Source of the DNA: Halomonas halodenitrificans DSM 735
Lineage (GTDB): Bacteria; Pseudomonadota; Gammaproteobacteria; Pseudomonadales; Halomonadaceae
Length of the DNA: 64,000 nt
Reading direction: 5' to 3'
NCBI RefSeq assembly: GCF_000620045.1
Contig: NZ_JHVH01000015.1
Span: 1-64,000 of the forward strand
Shown here: positions 1 to 7,388 of the stretch, in pieces
Position numbering within the stretch: the first letter of the stretch is position 1
Layout: every line of letters starts with the position of its first letter
Program-made: the position numbers and the translations under genes
Notes under the pieces: generated by a model
What the model saw: only the letters and a program-made list of their open reading frames with translations
What the model was told of the DNA's origin: nothing
Databases searched by the model: none

Positions 1-53
1 TGTCAATGGCCATCAGAACTGACCCACCAGCGGCCAACAAAATTGACCCACCC
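1..53. repeat. IS21 left terminal inverted repeat
   Basis: By hand alignment this matches the reverse complement of 2392-2444 at about 39 of 53 positions, including the TGT tip, AATGGCCA near the tip, TGACCCA, CGGCCAAC and the inner TGACCCACCC. It starts exactly at window base 1. Confidence 0.88.
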
Positions 54-60
54 GTGATCG

Positions 61-801
61 TCAGCTGAGCGTCTTCTGCTTCAGCCGGTAGCTCTCCCCC
101 CCGAGCAGGTAGAGGTGCGAGTGGTGGATGATCCGGTCGACGATCGGCACCGCCACGTTGTCGTCGTGGAAGAACTCCCCCCAGCTGGTGAAGTCTTTGT
201 TGGTGGTGATGATCAGTGACCGGTGCTCGTAGAACCGATTGATCAGTTGGAACAGCGCGTAGCGCGCCTGCCGGCTCATCGGCAGGTAGCCCAGCTCATC
301 GATCACCAGGGCGTCAACCTTGGCGAGCTTGTGCAGCGTCTTCTTCAGCTCGCCCTTCATCTCCGCCAGCTCTAGCTCCTCGACCAGATCCAGGGCGTTG
401 CGGAACAGCACCCGGTATCCGGCCTCGATGGCCTTCTGCCCGATACCGATCGCCAGGTGGGTCTTGCCCACTCCCGGCGGACCGATGAACACCAGGTTCT
501 CGCGGTTGTCGAGGAAGGCGAAGTCCAGCAGGGCGTTGACCTGGCGCTTGGTGATGGTGGTTTGGTGGCGGTAGTCGAACCCCTCCAACCGTTTGTCGCT
601 GGGGAAGCCGGCCTGGCGCTGGTAGAGGTCGATGCGCTTGGCCTCGCGGGTCTGGCGCTCATGCTCGACCAGCATGTCGGCGAAGGCCAGGTAGGAGACC
701 TCGTTGGCCTCGGCCTGGGCCAGCAGCGCGGTGAGGTCGCCGGCGATGGCGCCCAGGCGCAGGCTGCGGTAGCGCCCGGCGGTCAGCTCAAGCTGCCCCA
801 T
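61..801 (-). CDS. istB: IS21 helper ATPase IstB
   Basis: This is a 246-residue AAA+/DnaC-like ATPase that assists the IstA transposase by binding target DNA and assembling the transposition complex. The Walker A motif GPPGVGKT lies near residues 107-114 and the Walker B segment ALVIDELGY near 164-172. TTNKDF follows as the sensor-like motif. Length is typical of the family. The start is fixed by a very strong ribosome site, AGGAGGTGATCC, directly before the ATG. It overlaps the end of istA by 14 bp, the usual translationally coupled IS21 arrangement. Confidence 0.96.
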   Translation of the reverse strand: MGQLELTAGRYRSLRLGAIAGDLTALLAQAEANEVSYLAFADMLVEHERQTREAKRIDLYQRQAGFPSDKRLEGFDYRHQTTITKRQVNALLDFAFLDNRENLVFIGPPGVGKTHLAIGIGQKAIEAGYRVLFRNALDLVEELELAEMKGELKKTLHKLAKVDALVIDELGYLPMSRQARYALFQLINRFYEHRSLIITTNKDFTSWGEFFHDDNVAVPIVDRIIHHSHLYLLGGESYRLKQKTLS

Positions 802-2311
802 GGATCACCTCCTGCTGGCCGCTGGAGTGGCCAAGCCGGCCGTACTGAGCCAACTCCACCGGTGTCGTGCATGGACCGCTGGGGGTGTCGCCCTCTGGAT
901 CCCGGCCCCGCGCCTTGGCGAGCCGCGCCGCCGCCAGCCGCTCCTTGAGGCCGCCGGCGGTGAGGCGCTCCCGGGTGACCCAGTCGCCGATCAGCGCCAG
1001 GTCCAGCATGTCCTCGCCCTCCAGCAGCTGCTTGGCGGCGCGCAGCTGGTCCTTGTAGTGGCGCGGCATGGCGGCACGCAGGCGCGCACAGAGCTGCTCC
1101 CCCAACGAGGCGCCAAGGCAGCGGATGATGGCCGTCTCAAGCTCCGCCTCCTGCTGGCGGTGGTCGCGGTAATGGCTCTCGTTGCGCAGCGTGCGGCCCT
1201 TGCCTAGGTGAAGGGCATGGGTGGCGATCTCGTCGCCGCTCTCCAGGTCATGGATCGCCAGGCGGTTTTCCGCTTCCCGGACGCCGACACGGCCCTGCTG
1301 GTAGGCCATCGGCACCGAGTACTTGTTGGCCTTCCAGGCGATCAGCCCGGTCTTGTCGACCCGGCGCGGGGCCATGCCGTCGGCCTCGCGGCCCACGCAG
1401 GCCGGCGTCAGGTAGGGGCGCAGGTGGCACCGTTCTTCGGCGTCGCACAGCGCCCTCGGCTGTTGGCCGGTGGTGCCATGAGTGCGCACGTTGGCGACCT
1501 CGTCGAGCCACTGCCGCACGTAAGCGCGCAAGTCGGCCTCGTCGCGGAATACCTCGCCATAGAAGGCATCCTGCTTGGCGTACTTCACCCCGGCTTCGAC
1601 CTTGCCCTTGCTCTCCGGGTCGTAGCCGCAGCAGGCATGGATCCGGAAGCCGGCGGTGGTGGCGTACTCGTGGAAGCGCTGGTTCACCTCCAGCTCACGG
1701 AACTGCTCGCTGATCACCACCATCTTGGTCTGGTCGTAGACGCACTCCTCCGGCAGGCCGCCGAAGTAGCGGAAGGCCTCGTCGTGCAGGCGAATGAAGG
1801 TGGTGGTATCGAGCGGCGACAGGCTGATGCCGACATAGGTCAGGCGCGAGTAGGAGAGCACGAACACCACGAAGTACAGGGGGCGCGGCTCGCCGCCGAT
1901 CATCACCTCACGCAGCTCACCCGGATCCACCTGGCACTGGACGCCGGGCACCATGTCGAGCACTGGCTCGTAGTAGCGCCGCTGCCGGCTGGCCACCGTG
2001 CTCTTCACCTGCTGCACGTAGCGACGCAGGGTACGTTCCGAGACCGCCAGCTCGCCGACCTTCTCGCGCAGCTTGCGGGCCACCTTGACGCTGCTCAGCC
2101 GGGGAAAGGTGCGCAGCAGGTAGACGATGTAGTCGCGGTGGGCGTCGAGTTTCTTCTCGCGCTCGCGGTTCGACTGCGCCGCCTCGATGGTCGCCTCGTC
2201 CTGGCGGAGGTACTTGCGGACGGTGTTGCGGGAGATGCCCAACTCCTGGCCGATGGCACGGATCGACAGGCCCTGTCCGTCATCGTGTAACGCTTTGATC
2301 TTGTGAATCAT
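788..2311 (-). CDS. istA: IS21 transposase IstA
   Basis: This is a 507-residue DDE-type transposase. The N-terminal helix-turn-helix includes LSIRAIGQELGISRNTVRKY. The catalytic core shows Asp in CQVDPGEL, Asp in VYDQTK and Glu in ESKGKVEAGVKYAK, as expected for an RNase H-like integrase. The C-terminal part matches the IstA beta-barrel/arm region. The open frame extends further upstream, but the ATG at 2311 is preceded by AAGGA at good spacing and gives the family N-terminus (MIHKIKALHDDG). No internal stop or frameshift is seen. Confidence 0.95.
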   Translation of the reverse strand: MIHKIKALHDDGQGLSIRAIGQELGISRNTVRKYLRQDEATIEAAQSNREREKKLDAHRDYIVYLLRTFPRLSSVKVARKLREKVGELAVSERTLRRYVQQVKSTVASRQRRYYEPVLDMVPGVQCQVDPGELREVMIGGEPRPLYFVVFVLSYSRLTYVGISLSPLDTTTFIRLHDEAFRYFGGLPEECVYDQTKMVVISEQFRELEVNQRFHEYATTAGFRIHACCGYDPESKGKVEAGVKYAKQDAFYGEVFRDEADLRAYVRQWLDEVANVRTHGTTGQQPRALCDAEERCHLRPYLTPACVGREADGMAPRRVDKTGLIAWKANKYSVPMAYQQGRVGVREAENRLAIHDLESGDEIATHALHLGKGRTLRNESHYRDHRQQEAELETAIIRCLGASLGEQLCARLRAAMPRHYKDQLRAAKQLLEGEDMLDLALIGDWVTRERLTAGGLKERLAAARLAKARGRDPEGDTPSGPCTTPVELAQYGRLGHSSGQQEVIHGAA

Positions 2312-2369
2312 TCCCCAGTCCTTCACATCTCCGTCCCGACCCTTGGCTGAGCCGACACGGTAGGTGGAT

Positions 2370-2387
2370 GGTGGCAGCGCTGCCACC
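2370..2387. repeat. 18-bp perfect palindrome inside IS right end
   Basis: The sequence GGTGGCAGCGCTGCCACC is perfectly self-complementary. It lies between the istA start and the right terminal repeat, where the istA promoter and leader should be. It could be a transposase or regulator site, or a hairpin limiting read-in from outside. The role is an inference. Confidence 0.6.
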
Positions 2388-2391
2388 TCGG

Positions 2392-2444
2392 GGGTGGGTC
2401 AGAAGCGTTGGCCGGTACTGGGTCAATTTACTTGGCCATTAACA
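2392..2444. repeat. IS21 right terminal inverted repeat
   Basis: This is the reverse-complement partner of bases 1-53. The element ends at ...GGCCATTAACA, and unique sequence begins at 2445. Confidence 0.88.
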
Positions 2445-2501
2445 ACCGTGCTTGAAGGCACTCATACCAACGCTTTTTGGCTTGAAAAGGGAGCAATATG
2501 C

Positions 2502-2996
2502 ATGCAGTGCGGGGATAACAGATTGGCAACACACACGCTGTCCTGGGTTGCCTACGTGAGGCCGCTGGTGGTCGCTGTGGTTTCTGGATTCGTGGGGTTA
2601 CTGATTTCCACCGCTTTGGAAAAGCCATGGATTGCGATCGCAGCAGGGATCCTGGCCATCGCTTGGTTCGTATATCAGGTCTGCTACATCCGTAGCGTGC
2701 GACTTTATACCGACGATAGTGGGGTATGGCTCTATCAAGGGGTATTCCCGTGGCAGAAAGGGGTTGTTGGTGTGAAATGGCGTGACGTGGATGGTGCCCT
2801 TTTCCGCAAAGGGTTTATCAGCTGGGCGTGTCGATCCTATTTTGTGCAGGTTGGGCATCGTTATACCAAGGCCAGCGAGCTGATCATTTCTCATGTCGGG
2901 AAAGGGAATCAGTTTGTGGAGCACGTGAATCAAGAGCACCAGGCGCGTTTGCATGCCTTCGACTCCTCATCGAAGGCCGAGTCATTGACCCGCTAG
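2502..2996 (+). CDS. PH-like domain membrane protein
   Basis: This 164-residue protein has two adjacent hydrophobic helices near residues 16-55. A beta-rich segment follows (VRLYTDDSGVWLYQGVFPWQKGVVGVKWRDVDGA, shown in parts: SVRLYTDD, GVWLYQG, KWRDVDGA) that resembles bacterial PH-like domains found behind membrane anchors. The function is unknown. The start at 2502 is chosen because GGGAG lies 8 bp upstream; the frame runs back into the IS21 element without a ribosome site. The IS lies only about 57 bp upstream, so the native promoter has probably been displaced. Base composition is less GC-rich than the neighbours. Confidence 0.7.
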   Translation: MQCGDNRLATHTLSWVAYVRPLVVAVVSGFVGLLISTALEKPWIAIAAGILAIAWFVYQVCYIRSVRLYTDDSGVWLYQGVFPWQKGVVGVKWRDVDGALFRKGFISWACRSYFVQVGHRYTKASELIISHVGKGNQFVEHVNQEHQARLHAFDSSSKAESLTR

Positions 2997-3028
2997 CAGC
3001 TGCGCGATTGTTTGAAGCGTACCTTTCG

Positions 3029-3066
3029 GAAGTCCCGTACAGTGTTGAAGTAGCGGGGCTTCTTTT
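3029..3066 (+). terminator. Probable terminator of the PH-like gene
   Basis: GAAGTCCCGTAC pairs with GTAGCGGGGCTTC (one wobble, one bulge) around a loop of about 9 nt, followed by TTTT. Confidence 0.55.
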
Positions 3067-3113
3067 GTGATGCACTATAGCCTGTGCAGCTCCGAGGGGG
3101 GCACTTCAGCACC

Positions 3114-3148
3114 AAAAAAAGCCCGGACCTGAGGCCCGGGCTTTTTTT
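3114..3148. terminator. Bidirectional terminator downstream of gdhA
   Basis: The stem GCCCGG/CCGGGC (3121-3126 with 3136-3141) is flanked by seven A and seven T residues. It can therefore end transcription from both strands, notably gdhA on the minus strand. Confidence 0.85.
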
Positions 3149-3163
3149 CGTCGCCTTGGCGGT

Positions 3164-4516
3164 TCAGACGACGCCGTGATCGATCATGGCGTCGGCGACC
3201 TTGCGGAAGCCGGCAATGTTGGCGCCCAGCACCAGGTTGGTGGGCTCGTCGAATTCCTCGGCGGTGTCGGCACACTGACGATGGATATTGGCCATGATTT
3301 CCTTGAGCTTCTCGTCGACCTTTTCGAGCGGCCATTGCTCCATGCTGTTGTTCTGGGCCATCTCCAGCTGGCTGGTCGCCACGCCACCGGCATTGGCGGC
3401 CTTGCCGGGCCCATAGGCGATCTTCGCCTCGAGGAAACGGTCCACGGCGTCTGCGGCGGAGGGCATGTTGGCACCTTCGCTGATGCAATAGACGCCGTTG
3501 GCAAGCAGGGCCTCTGCATCGGCGGCGGTGAGCTCATTCTGGGTGGCGCAGGGGAAGGCGGCATCGGCCTTGAAGCGCCAGACGGCGTGACCATCTTCCG
3601 GGTACTCATCGACTGGGGTATAGCTGGCCTCGGGGTGCTTCTCCAGATAGACCTCCAGCGACGCGCGATTGACTTCCTTGAGTTCCTTGAGCAGGTCGAG
3701 GTCGACCCCCTTGGCGTCATGCAGGGTGCCGCGGGAGTCGGTGCAGGTAACGGGCTTGGCGCCCATCTCGTACAGCTTCTCGATGGTATAGATCGCCACG
3801 TTGCCGGCTCCCGAGACGAGGCAGGTCTTGCCTTCCAGGGTCTTGCCGAGAGCTTCCAGCATGTTCTGGGCGAAGTAGACGGCGCCGTAGCCGGTGGCTT
3901 CCTTGCGGCCGATGGAGCCGCCCCAGTCCAGGCCCTTGCCGGTCAGCACGCCTTCATAGCGGCCGGTGAGGCGCTTGTACTGGCCGTAGAGATAACCGAT
4001 TTCACGGCCGCCGACACCGATGTCGCCGGCGGGCACATCGGTATGTGGGCCGATATGCCGGTACAGCTCGGACATATAGGCCTGACAGAAGCGCATGATC
4101 TCGCCATCGGACCTGCCCTTGGGGTCAAAGTCCGAGCCGCCCTTGCCGCCACCAATGGGCAGGCCCGTGAGGGCGTTCTTGAAGATCTGCTCGAAGCCCA
4201 GGAACTTGATGGTGCCGGAGGTGACGCTGGGGTGGAAACGCAACCCGCCCTTGTAGGGGCCGAGTGTCGAGTTGAACTGGACCCGGTAGCCCTTGTTGAC
4301 CTGGACGCGACCGGTGTCGTCGGTCCAGCAGATACGGAACATTATCTGGCGTTCCGGCTCGACGATGCGCTCGATGATGCTGTGTTCATGGTAGTGGGGG
4401 CTGCGCTTGAAGAGCGGACGCAGGCACTCGAGCACCTCTTCTGCCGCCTGGTAGAACTCGGTCTGGGCGGGACTGCTCTTGCGAAGGTTTTCCAGGGTCT
4501 CGTGAACGTAAGGCAT
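3164..4516 (-). CDS. gdhA: NADP-specific glutamate dehydrogenase
   Basis: This 450-residue hexameric-type enzyme catalyses reductive amination of 2-oxoglutarate to glutamate with ammonium and NADPH in the cytosol. Signature segments are YKGGLRFHPSV (substrate lysine region), GLPIGGGKGGSDFDPKG and DVPAGDIGVGGREIGYL. The Rossmann segment CLVSGAGNVAIYTIEKL follows. Length matches the family. The ATG at 4516 has AGGA about 8 bp upstream and gives the normal N-terminus MPYVHETL; an upstream in-frame ATG lacks support. In a halophile glutamate is also a major counter-ion and solute precursor (inference). Confidence 0.97.
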   Translation of the reverse strand: MPYVHETLENLRKSSPAQTEFYQAAEEVLECLRPLFKRSPHYHEHSIIERIVEPERQIMFRICWTDDTGRVQVNKGYRVQFNSTLGPYKGGLRFHPSVTSGTIKFLGFEQIFKNALTGLPIGGGKGGSDFDPKGRSDGEIMRFCQAYMSELYRHIGPHTDVPAGDIGVGGREIGYLYGQYKRLTGRYEGVLTGKGLDWGGSIGRKEATGYGAVYFAQNMLEALGKTLEGKTCLVSGAGNVAIYTIEKLYEMGAKPVTCTDSRGTLHDAKGVDLDLLKELKEVNRASLEVYLEKHPEASYTPVDEYPEDGHAVWRFKADAAFPCATQNELTAADAEALLANGVYCISEGANMPSAADAVDRFLEAKIAYGPGKAANAGGVATSQLEMAQNNSMEQWPLEKVDEKLKEIMANIHRQCADTAEEFDEPTNLVLGANIAGFRKVADAMIDHGVV

Positions 4517-4589
4517 CGTCGTATCCTGTACAGGGAGAATGTGCCGACCGCAGTGGGCCAATCTGAAAGTGGTTTCCACGGACAGTGAC

Positions 4590-4617
4590 TATATAGCAAT
4601 GCCCCATTATGCATCAA
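4590..4617 (-). promoter_or_regulatory. Probable gdhA promoter
   Basis: Reading the minus strand, TTGATG (4617-4612) is followed after 16 bp by TATATA (4595-4590), a good sigma-70 match about 75 bp upstream of the gdhA ATG. Confidence 0.6.
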
Positions 4618-4643
4618 CTGTATGGGTCATGCGTGCATTATGC
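4605..4643. repeat. CATTATGC direct repeats upstream of gdhA
   Basis: CATTATGC occurs at 4605-4612 and 4636-4643, 31 bp apart (about three helical turns). The first copy overlaps the -35/spacer of the gdhA promoter. This arrangement suggests a transcription-factor site; the factor is unknown. Confidence 0.5.
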
Positions 4644-4843
4644 GCAGTGAGGTGGCAGGCCATGGCTCGGCTCCGGGAAGGCCGCTATTCGTCTTCCCGG
4701 TGAACCCCCGTTCGCCGCTGCGACGGGCTTGTCAGGGTGATGGCGGCGGCTTCCCCTGAGGTGGGAGGGGTGCTAAGGTTCCCCGCCGCCGAGTGTTCCG
4801 GCAAAAAGCCTGGTTCCCGAGGTGTTGTTAAGGAAGGTGGGGC

Positions 4844-5923
4844 ATGGAGAAGACGATGACTTACCCGGTAGAGCTGCTCTGTTACTGCCGCCCCGGTTTC
4901 GAGCCCGACCTGGCCGCCGAACTCGTCGATAAGGTTGCTTCGCTCGGCAGGGCGGGGCACGCCGACTACGCCCAGGGGGCGGGCTTCGTACGATTCCTGC
5001 TGCCCGAGGGAGAGGCGGCGAATGGCCTGCATCGTGACCTGCCCCTGAGCGGTCTGGTCTTTGCCCGGCAGAGCCTGGTGGCATTGCCGCCATTGACGCT
5101 GTCGCGGGATGATCGTCTGACCCCGATTATCGACCAGGTGATGGCCAGCGGCTGGAGTTTCGACAGCGTCTGGCAGGAAACACCGGATACCAACGATGGC
5201 AAGGCGCTGGCCGGACTGGCCAAGGCGCTGGAGCGTCCGCTCACTGCGTTGCTCAAGAAGCGCAAGGCCCTGCGCCGCAAGGCCGGCGGTCGTCGCCTTC
5301 ATCTATTGTGGAGCGCCGGTGACCGTGTACAGCTGGGCATGAGTTTTCCGGGTAACCGCAGCGAGTTGCCGGGCGGCATTCGCCGTCTGCGTTTTCCCAA
5401 ATCGGCCCCCAGCCGTTCCACTCTCAAGCTGGAAGAGGCGTGGCACGAATTTGTGCCGCGAGAGGAGTGGGGTGAGCGACTCGGCGAGGGCATGCAGGCG
5501 GCGGACCTGGGGGCGGCACCCGGTGGCTGGACCTGGCAGCTGGTACAGCGCGGCATGCATGTCTACGCTATCGACAACGGCCCGATGGACAAGGCGCTGA
5601 TGGCGAGTGGGCTGGTCGAGCACCTGCATGAAGATGGCTTTACATGGGAGCCTCCGTATCGCCTGGACTGGCTGGTCTGCGATATTGTCGATAAGCCGTC
5701 ACGGGTCGTGGCGATGGTGGAACGCTGGCTGGTTAGGCGCTGGTGCAGGGAGGCGGTTTTCAACCTCAAGCTGCCGATGAAGCGGCGCTGGCCGGAAGTG
5801 GAGGCCTGCCTGCGGCGGCTTGAGAAGGCATTGGAAGCCTCGCGAGTCGAGGCCGAAATCACCTGCCGTCACCTCTATCATGATCGTGAAGAGGTGACGG
5901 TGCATGTGCGGATCAAGATGTGA
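4844..5923 (+). CDS. rlmM: 23S rRNA C2498 2'-O-ribose methyltransferase
   Basis: This 359-residue SAM-dependent enzyme modifies C2498 of 23S rRNA. It has an N-terminal THUMP-like region opening with CRPGFEPDLAAEL and a Rossmann methyltransferase fold with DLGAAPGGWTWQL as the SAM motif. Later segments are WLVCDIVDKPSRV and FNLKLPMKRRW. Length agrees with the family. Two starts are possible, ATG 4844 (after AAGGAAGG) and ATG 4856 (after GGAG); the second gives an N-terminus closer to known members. It stands alone and converges on the next gene. Confidence 0.95.
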   Translation: MEKTMTYPVELLCYCRPGFEPDLAAELVDKVASLGRAGHADYAQGAGFVRFLLPEGEAANGLHRDLPLSGLVFARQSLVALPPLTLSRDDRLTPIIDQVMASGWSFDSVWQETPDTNDGKALAGLAKALERPLTALLKKRKALRRKAGGRRLHLLWSAGDRVQLGMSFPGNRSELPGGIRRLRFPKSAPSRSTLKLEEAWHEFVPREEWGERLGEGMQAADLGAAPGGWTWQLVQRGMHVYAIDNGPMDKALMASGLVEHLHEDGFTWEPPYRLDWLVCDIVDKPSRVVAMVERWLVRRWCREAVFNLKLPMKRRWPEVEACLRRLEKALEASRVEAEITCRHLYHDREEVTVHVRIKM

Positions 5924-5926
5924 CGC

Positions 5927-6217
5927 TCAGTGCGAGGTGGGTTCGTAGATGCGAATGCGTTCCTCCTCGGTGAGCAGTGGCTGCAGGCCCTGCATCACCT
6001 GAGAGCGGGTTTCGCTGGTGTACCACTCCTTCCAGGCGCGCAGGTCGCGCCACTTGGTTATCATCAGACGCCGATCGCTGTGACCCATTTCCACGAGGCT
6101 CTCGCCACTCACGAACCCCCTGGCCCCCAGGGACTGCCGCATGGCCTCGCGGGCCGCCTGTTCGTATTCTTCTTCGAGTCCGGGCATGATGCGGCGTTCG
6201 ATAATGATCTTGATCAT
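5927..6217 (-). CDS. Antibiotic biosynthesis monooxygenase (ABM)-fold protein
   Basis: This small 96-residue protein begins MIKIIIERRIMPG. GFVSGESLVEMGHSDRR and ITKWRDLRAWKEWY follow, matching the ferredoxin-like dimeric alpha-beta barrel of the ABM family. Members include heme-degrading and quinone-type monooxygenases and many stress proteins without known substrate. GGAG stands about 8 bp before the ATG. It is convergent with rlmM and divergent from tusA. The substrate is unknown. Confidence 0.8.
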   Translation of the reverse strand: MIKIIIERRIMPGLEEEYEQAAREAMRQSLGARGFVSGESLVEMGHSDRRLMITKWRDLRAWKEWYTSETRSQVMQGLQPLLTEEERIRIYEPTSH

Positions 6218-6262
6218 CTTGCAGGCTCCGACTGATTTTTTTTAGCAACCACGAGGTCTTCG

Positions 6263-6502
6263 ATGGCGGAGATACACGACTTTCAGGCCGAGCTCGATAC
6301 CACCGGGCTCTACTGCCCCGAGCCGATCATGCTGATGCACAACAGGGTCCGCGACATGCAGACGGGGGAGGTGCTCAAGGTGGTCGCCAGCGACCCGGCG
6401 ACCACCCGCGACGTACCCAAGTTCTGCCAGTTCCTGGGCCATGAGCTGACCTATCAGCAGCAGGTCGGCGACAGCTACGTCTACTTTATCCGTTTGGGCT
6501 AA
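6263..6502 (+). CDS. tusA: Sulfur carrier protein TusA
   Basis: This 79-residue sulfurtransferase accepts persulfide sulfur from a cysteine desulfurase and passes it to the TusBCD/TusE relay for tRNA 2-thiouridine synthesis. The active-site CPEP motif (TTGLYCPEPIMLMHNRVR) carries the acceptor cysteine near residue 18. The size is standard. ACGAGG precedes the ATG. Its TAA overlaps the stop of the convergent next gene in the four bases CTAA (6499-6502). Confidence 0.95.
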   Translation: MAEIHDFQAELDTTGLYCPEPIMLMHNRVRDMQTGEVLKVVASDPATTRDVPKFCQFLGHELTYQQQVGDSYVYFIRLG

Positions 6503-7230
6503 TCCTGTCCCGGCGTCGTCGGCGACGTAGCGGTATCGCCATCCGACACGACCATCAGGGCCAGTGCCTCCAGGGTCGCCGGGTCTTCCTGGCGAATGCG
6601 GTTGGCGATCTGTCGCTGGAAGAAGTAGACCAGACGGTGTCGGCTGTGTCCGGGATAGAGGCAGGCATCGCCGAGCAGGATCGGTGTCTGTTCCACGCGG
6701 CGTTCGTCGGCGAGCAGTGCCTCGACGCTTCCATCGCTGTATAGGCGCCAGCCGAATACCTGCTTGAGCAGCCAGGGGTTGTCGCCCTCATCCATGCATA
6801 GGGCGTAGGTGCCCTGAATCTCGGGCAGTTGCTGGATCAGGGTAACCTGCTCGGTTTCCTCGTAGTCGAAGTAGCCGGCAGCATACTCCAGCTCCATCAG
6901 CTTGTGCTCGGGGGCGACGTCAAACAGCTCCTCGGTCTCGGGGTCGCGGTAGCCGACGAAGCGACCATGGTCGTCGTCGTCGAGGTGCTGACAGGGCGTC
7001 AGCGACTCCATCCACGGCACCAACCCCACCACCTCGCCATCTTCGCGAAGGCCCCAGGCCAGCAGTGGCATGCCATAGAGGATGTCGGGATTGGCGTCGA
7101 GGCGATACACCATCTCGAGCCCGTCGAGTTCCGGTGCCAAGCGGACCAGGCGGCGTCTGGCCTGCTGACGCTGGCGCCTGGCGTCCAGGTCGATGACCTG
7201 GGCCGAGCGGGGTGACAGCTGGGTTCCCAT
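6499..7230 (-). CDS. Conserved-looking hypothetical protein, acidic
   Basis: I do not recognise this 243-residue protein. It has no signal peptide or membrane helix. It is rich in Asp/Glu and aromatic residues, with a repeated style of WxLxEDGEVVGLVPWMESL and GRFVGYRDPETEELFD that suggests a beta-rich soluble fold. The start at 7230 is supported by GGAGGG about 5 bp upstream (CTGGAGGGACACC before ATG). Codon use is like the neighbours. It may be a lineage-restricted cytoplasmic protein; no function is assigned. Confidence 0.7.
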   Translation of the reverse strand: MGTQLSPRSAQVIDLDARRQRQQARRRLVRLAPELDGLEMVYRLDANPDILYGMPLLAWGLREDGEVVGLVPWMESLTPCQHLDDDDHGRFVGYRDPETEELFDVAPEHKLMELEYAAGYFDYEETEQVTLIQQLPEIQGTYALCMDEGDNPWLLKQVFGWRLYSDGSVEALLADERRVEQTPILLGDACLYPGHSRHRLVYFFQRQIANRIRQEDPATLEALALMVVSDGDTATSPTTPGQD

Positions 7231-7388
7231 GGTGTCCCTCCAGGTGCTGCTTGATCTTGGAACCGGGCCGGGCGGCAAGCGCCTCGGGCCGGCACGGAAG
7301 CACTCTGCGTCATACGAGAACCACCAATAGCATAGACCCGCCCACAGGTTAAGCCCGTGGCGCATGAAGTCATCGTGGGACACGAGAC

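Larger units (their letters stand above)
1..2444 (-). mobile_element. IS21-family insertion sequence, apparently intact
   Basis: The element is about 2.44 kb with two overlapping minus-strand genes, istA then istB, bounded by imperfect inverted repeats of about 53 bp at 1-53 and 2392-2444. The outer tips read TGTCAATGGCCA and, on the other strand, TGTTAATGGCCA. Within each end the blocks GGCCAAC and TGACCCACC recur, matching the multiple terminal repeats known for the IS21 family. Both genes are full length without frameshift, so the copy is probably functional. The target duplication cannot be tested because the left flank lies outside the window. Confidence 0.93.
4517..4843. other. Gene-free divergent region between gdhA and rlmM
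   Basis: These 327 bp hold the gdhA promoter and paired CATTATGC repeats in the gdhA-proximal half. The rest, about 4650-4843, is GC-rich. I see no credible gene there and only the rlmM ribosome site (AAGGAAGG near 4829) at the far end. Confidence 0.7.

Noticed and set aside
3176..4588. 470-codon open frame opposite gdhA
   Set aside because: It is the complement of a strongly coding, conserved gene. High GC at third positions keeps the antisense frame open. It has no family motifs.
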